Assembly (NCBI RefSeq): GCF_016793225.1
Contig: NZ_JAEUMN010000071.1
Span: 1 to 64,000 of the forward strand
Reading direction: 5' to 3'
DNA length: 64,000 nucleotides
Source of the DNA: Phenylobacterium sp.
GTDB taxonomy: Bacteria; Pseudomonadota; Alphaproteobacteria; Caulobacterales; Caulobacteraceae
Under the pieces are notes generated by a model. It did no database searches, was not told where the DNA came from, and was given only the letters and a program-made list of their open reading frames with translations. The position numbers and the translations under genes were made by a program. Numbering within the stretch: the stretch's first letter is position 1; the number at the start of each line of letters is the position of its first letter. Below are positions 63,314-64,000 of the stretch, in pieces.

Positions 63314-64000
63314 CCAGCGCGGTCGTCATCGGTCTTTCGGCGGTGGTGCTCGCCATCAAGGACGGCGAGGCGGTGACGCTGACCGTGCGGCACAACGAAC
63401 TCACCGGCCTGCCGTTCGGCCCGTTCGACCCCGACGCCGACCGGACCTTCGAGCTGGCCCTGCGGGCGTTCGTGACCGAGCAGACGCGGTTCGACCTCGG
63501 GTACGTCGAGCAGCTCTACACCTTCGGCGACAAGGGCCGTGACGCGCCGCTCGCCGACCTGGGCGACGGCGCGGGCGCGGCGCGGGTGATCTCGGTGGGC
63601 TATCTCGCCCTTGCGCCCGCCGCCGTGGACACCCACTTCGCCGGCAGCGAATGGCGCCCCTGGTCGCGCACCTTCCCCTGGGAGGACTGGCGCGCGGGCC
63701 GTCCCGTGGCCATGGACGCCGTGGAAACCGCCCTCCGGGGGTGGGCCGATGGCGACGCGCAGAAGCTGGCCCGGGCGCGGCTGCTGTTCGCTCTCGACCA
63801 GGCCCCCTGGAACGAGGAGCGCGTCCTCGAACGCTACGAGCTGCTCTACGAGGCGGGCCTCGTGCAGGAGGCCGCCCGCGACCGCGGCGAGGCCGCGCCC
63901 GTCCGCCCCGATGCGCTCACCGCGGCCCTGGGCGATCCGATGATCTCGGACCACCGCCGGATCCTGGCCACGGCTCTGGGCCGCCTGCGGGGCAAGCTCA
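63310..64000 (+). CDS. Degenerate Nudix-domain regulator-like protein (COG4111 type), cut by window edge
   Basis: At least 230 residues, 3' end missing. N-terminal Nudix-like fold: VVIGLSAVVLAIKDGEAVTL, FELALRAFVTEQTRFDLGYV where a Nudix box (REUXEEXGU) would sit but the catalytic Glu pattern is broken, then VEQLYTFGDKGRD and ARVISVGYLAL. The C-terminal region (ALDQAPWNEERVLERYELLY...ILATALGRLRGKL) is helical and resembles the winged-helix part of NrtR-like NAD regulators. Probable ligand-sensing, non-hydrolytic regulator. Confidence 0.75.
   Translation, partial: MTSAVVIGLSAVVLAIKDGEAVTLTVRHNELTGLPFGPFDPDADRTFELALRAFVTEQTRFDLGYVEQLYTFGDKGRDAPLADLGDGAGAARVISVGYLALAPAAVDTHFAGSEWRPWSRTFPWEDWRAGRPVAMDAVETALRGWADGDAQKLARARLLFALDQAPWNEERVLERYELLYEAGLVQEAARDRGEAAPVRPDALTAALGDPMISDHRRILATALGRLRGKL

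Overview
The window is a very GC-rich stretch (about 70% by eye) of an alphaproteobacterial chromosome, almost certainly family Caulobacteraceae (a Caulobacter/Phenylobacterium-type organism). Supporting evidence: a flagellin locus with Caulobacter gene order (FlaEY, FljJ-like flagellin, FlaG, two more flagellins, FlaF, FlbT, FlmG-type glycosyltransferase); RNase E ending in a Trp-Trp-Arg-Arg tail; an NDUFA12-type complex I protein; sigma-54 flagellin promoters; TTAACCAT CtrA-type sites; and a GTTC-N7-GTTC LexA box before ssb. No phage, transposase, CRISPR, rRNA or tRNA was found.

Layout. 1-8.2 kb: cell-wall genes (PBP1A, cut by the left edge; AmiC-type amidase) divergent from rne, then an M48 metalloprotease with TPRs and a DsbA-like lipoprotein. 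9-13 kb: an FAD oxidoreductase, an aldehyde dehydrogenase and a GFA protein, separated by palindromic dispersed repeats. 13.2-16.7 kb: thiS-thiG, divergent from aroQ-accB-accC. 16.8-21.3 kb: an isochorismatase-fold hydrolase and an opposite-strand block (GT4 glycosyltransferase, PepSY protein, OmpR-type regulator, histidine kinase) that appears to split the usual accB-accC-aat-DUF2155-NDUFA12 order. 21.4-25.8 kb: aat (its 3' end overlaps the DUF2155 gene), NDUFA12, and a degenerate class II ribonucleotide reductase-like protein. 26-32.7 kb: pentapeptide-repeat protein, aspS, an apparent shrunken SEDS (FtsW/RodA)-like protein, a beta-lactamase-fold hydrolase, a flavodoxin-like protein and a TauD-type dioxygenase.

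32.9-41.7 kb is rich in extracytoplasmic proteins: a NIDO/Calx-beta protein overlapping a TPS-domain adhesin, LprI-like and MliC-like proteins (both lysozyme-inhibitor folds) around an enoyl-CoA hydratase, an M10 RTX protease, and a small Asp-rich repeat protein. 41.9-46.5 kb: an HWE-type kinase, two tandem thioredoxin-fold/2OG-Fe(II) oxygenase fusions, a DUF3617 protein and tryptophan 2,3-dioxygenase. 46.5-59.3 kb: SOS-type ssb, two small envelope proteins and the flagellin synthesis, modification and export locus, followed by PseH- and SpsF-like sugar genes probably supplying the flagellin glycan. 59.5-64 kb: MoxR ATPase, a lipoprotein whose ribosome-binding site lies in a hairpin, a universal stress protein, and an HD hydrolase coupled to a degenerate Nudix protein (cut by the right edge).

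The most unusual items are the ribonucleotide-reductase-derived pseudoenzyme at 23367-25817 with an inverted repeat in front of it, the SEDS-like protein at 28844-29704, the paired Prx-like/2OG oxygenase fusions at 42995-45111, and the envelope/secreted block at 32924-41722. Function statements rest on motifs recognised by eye; no database search was run.
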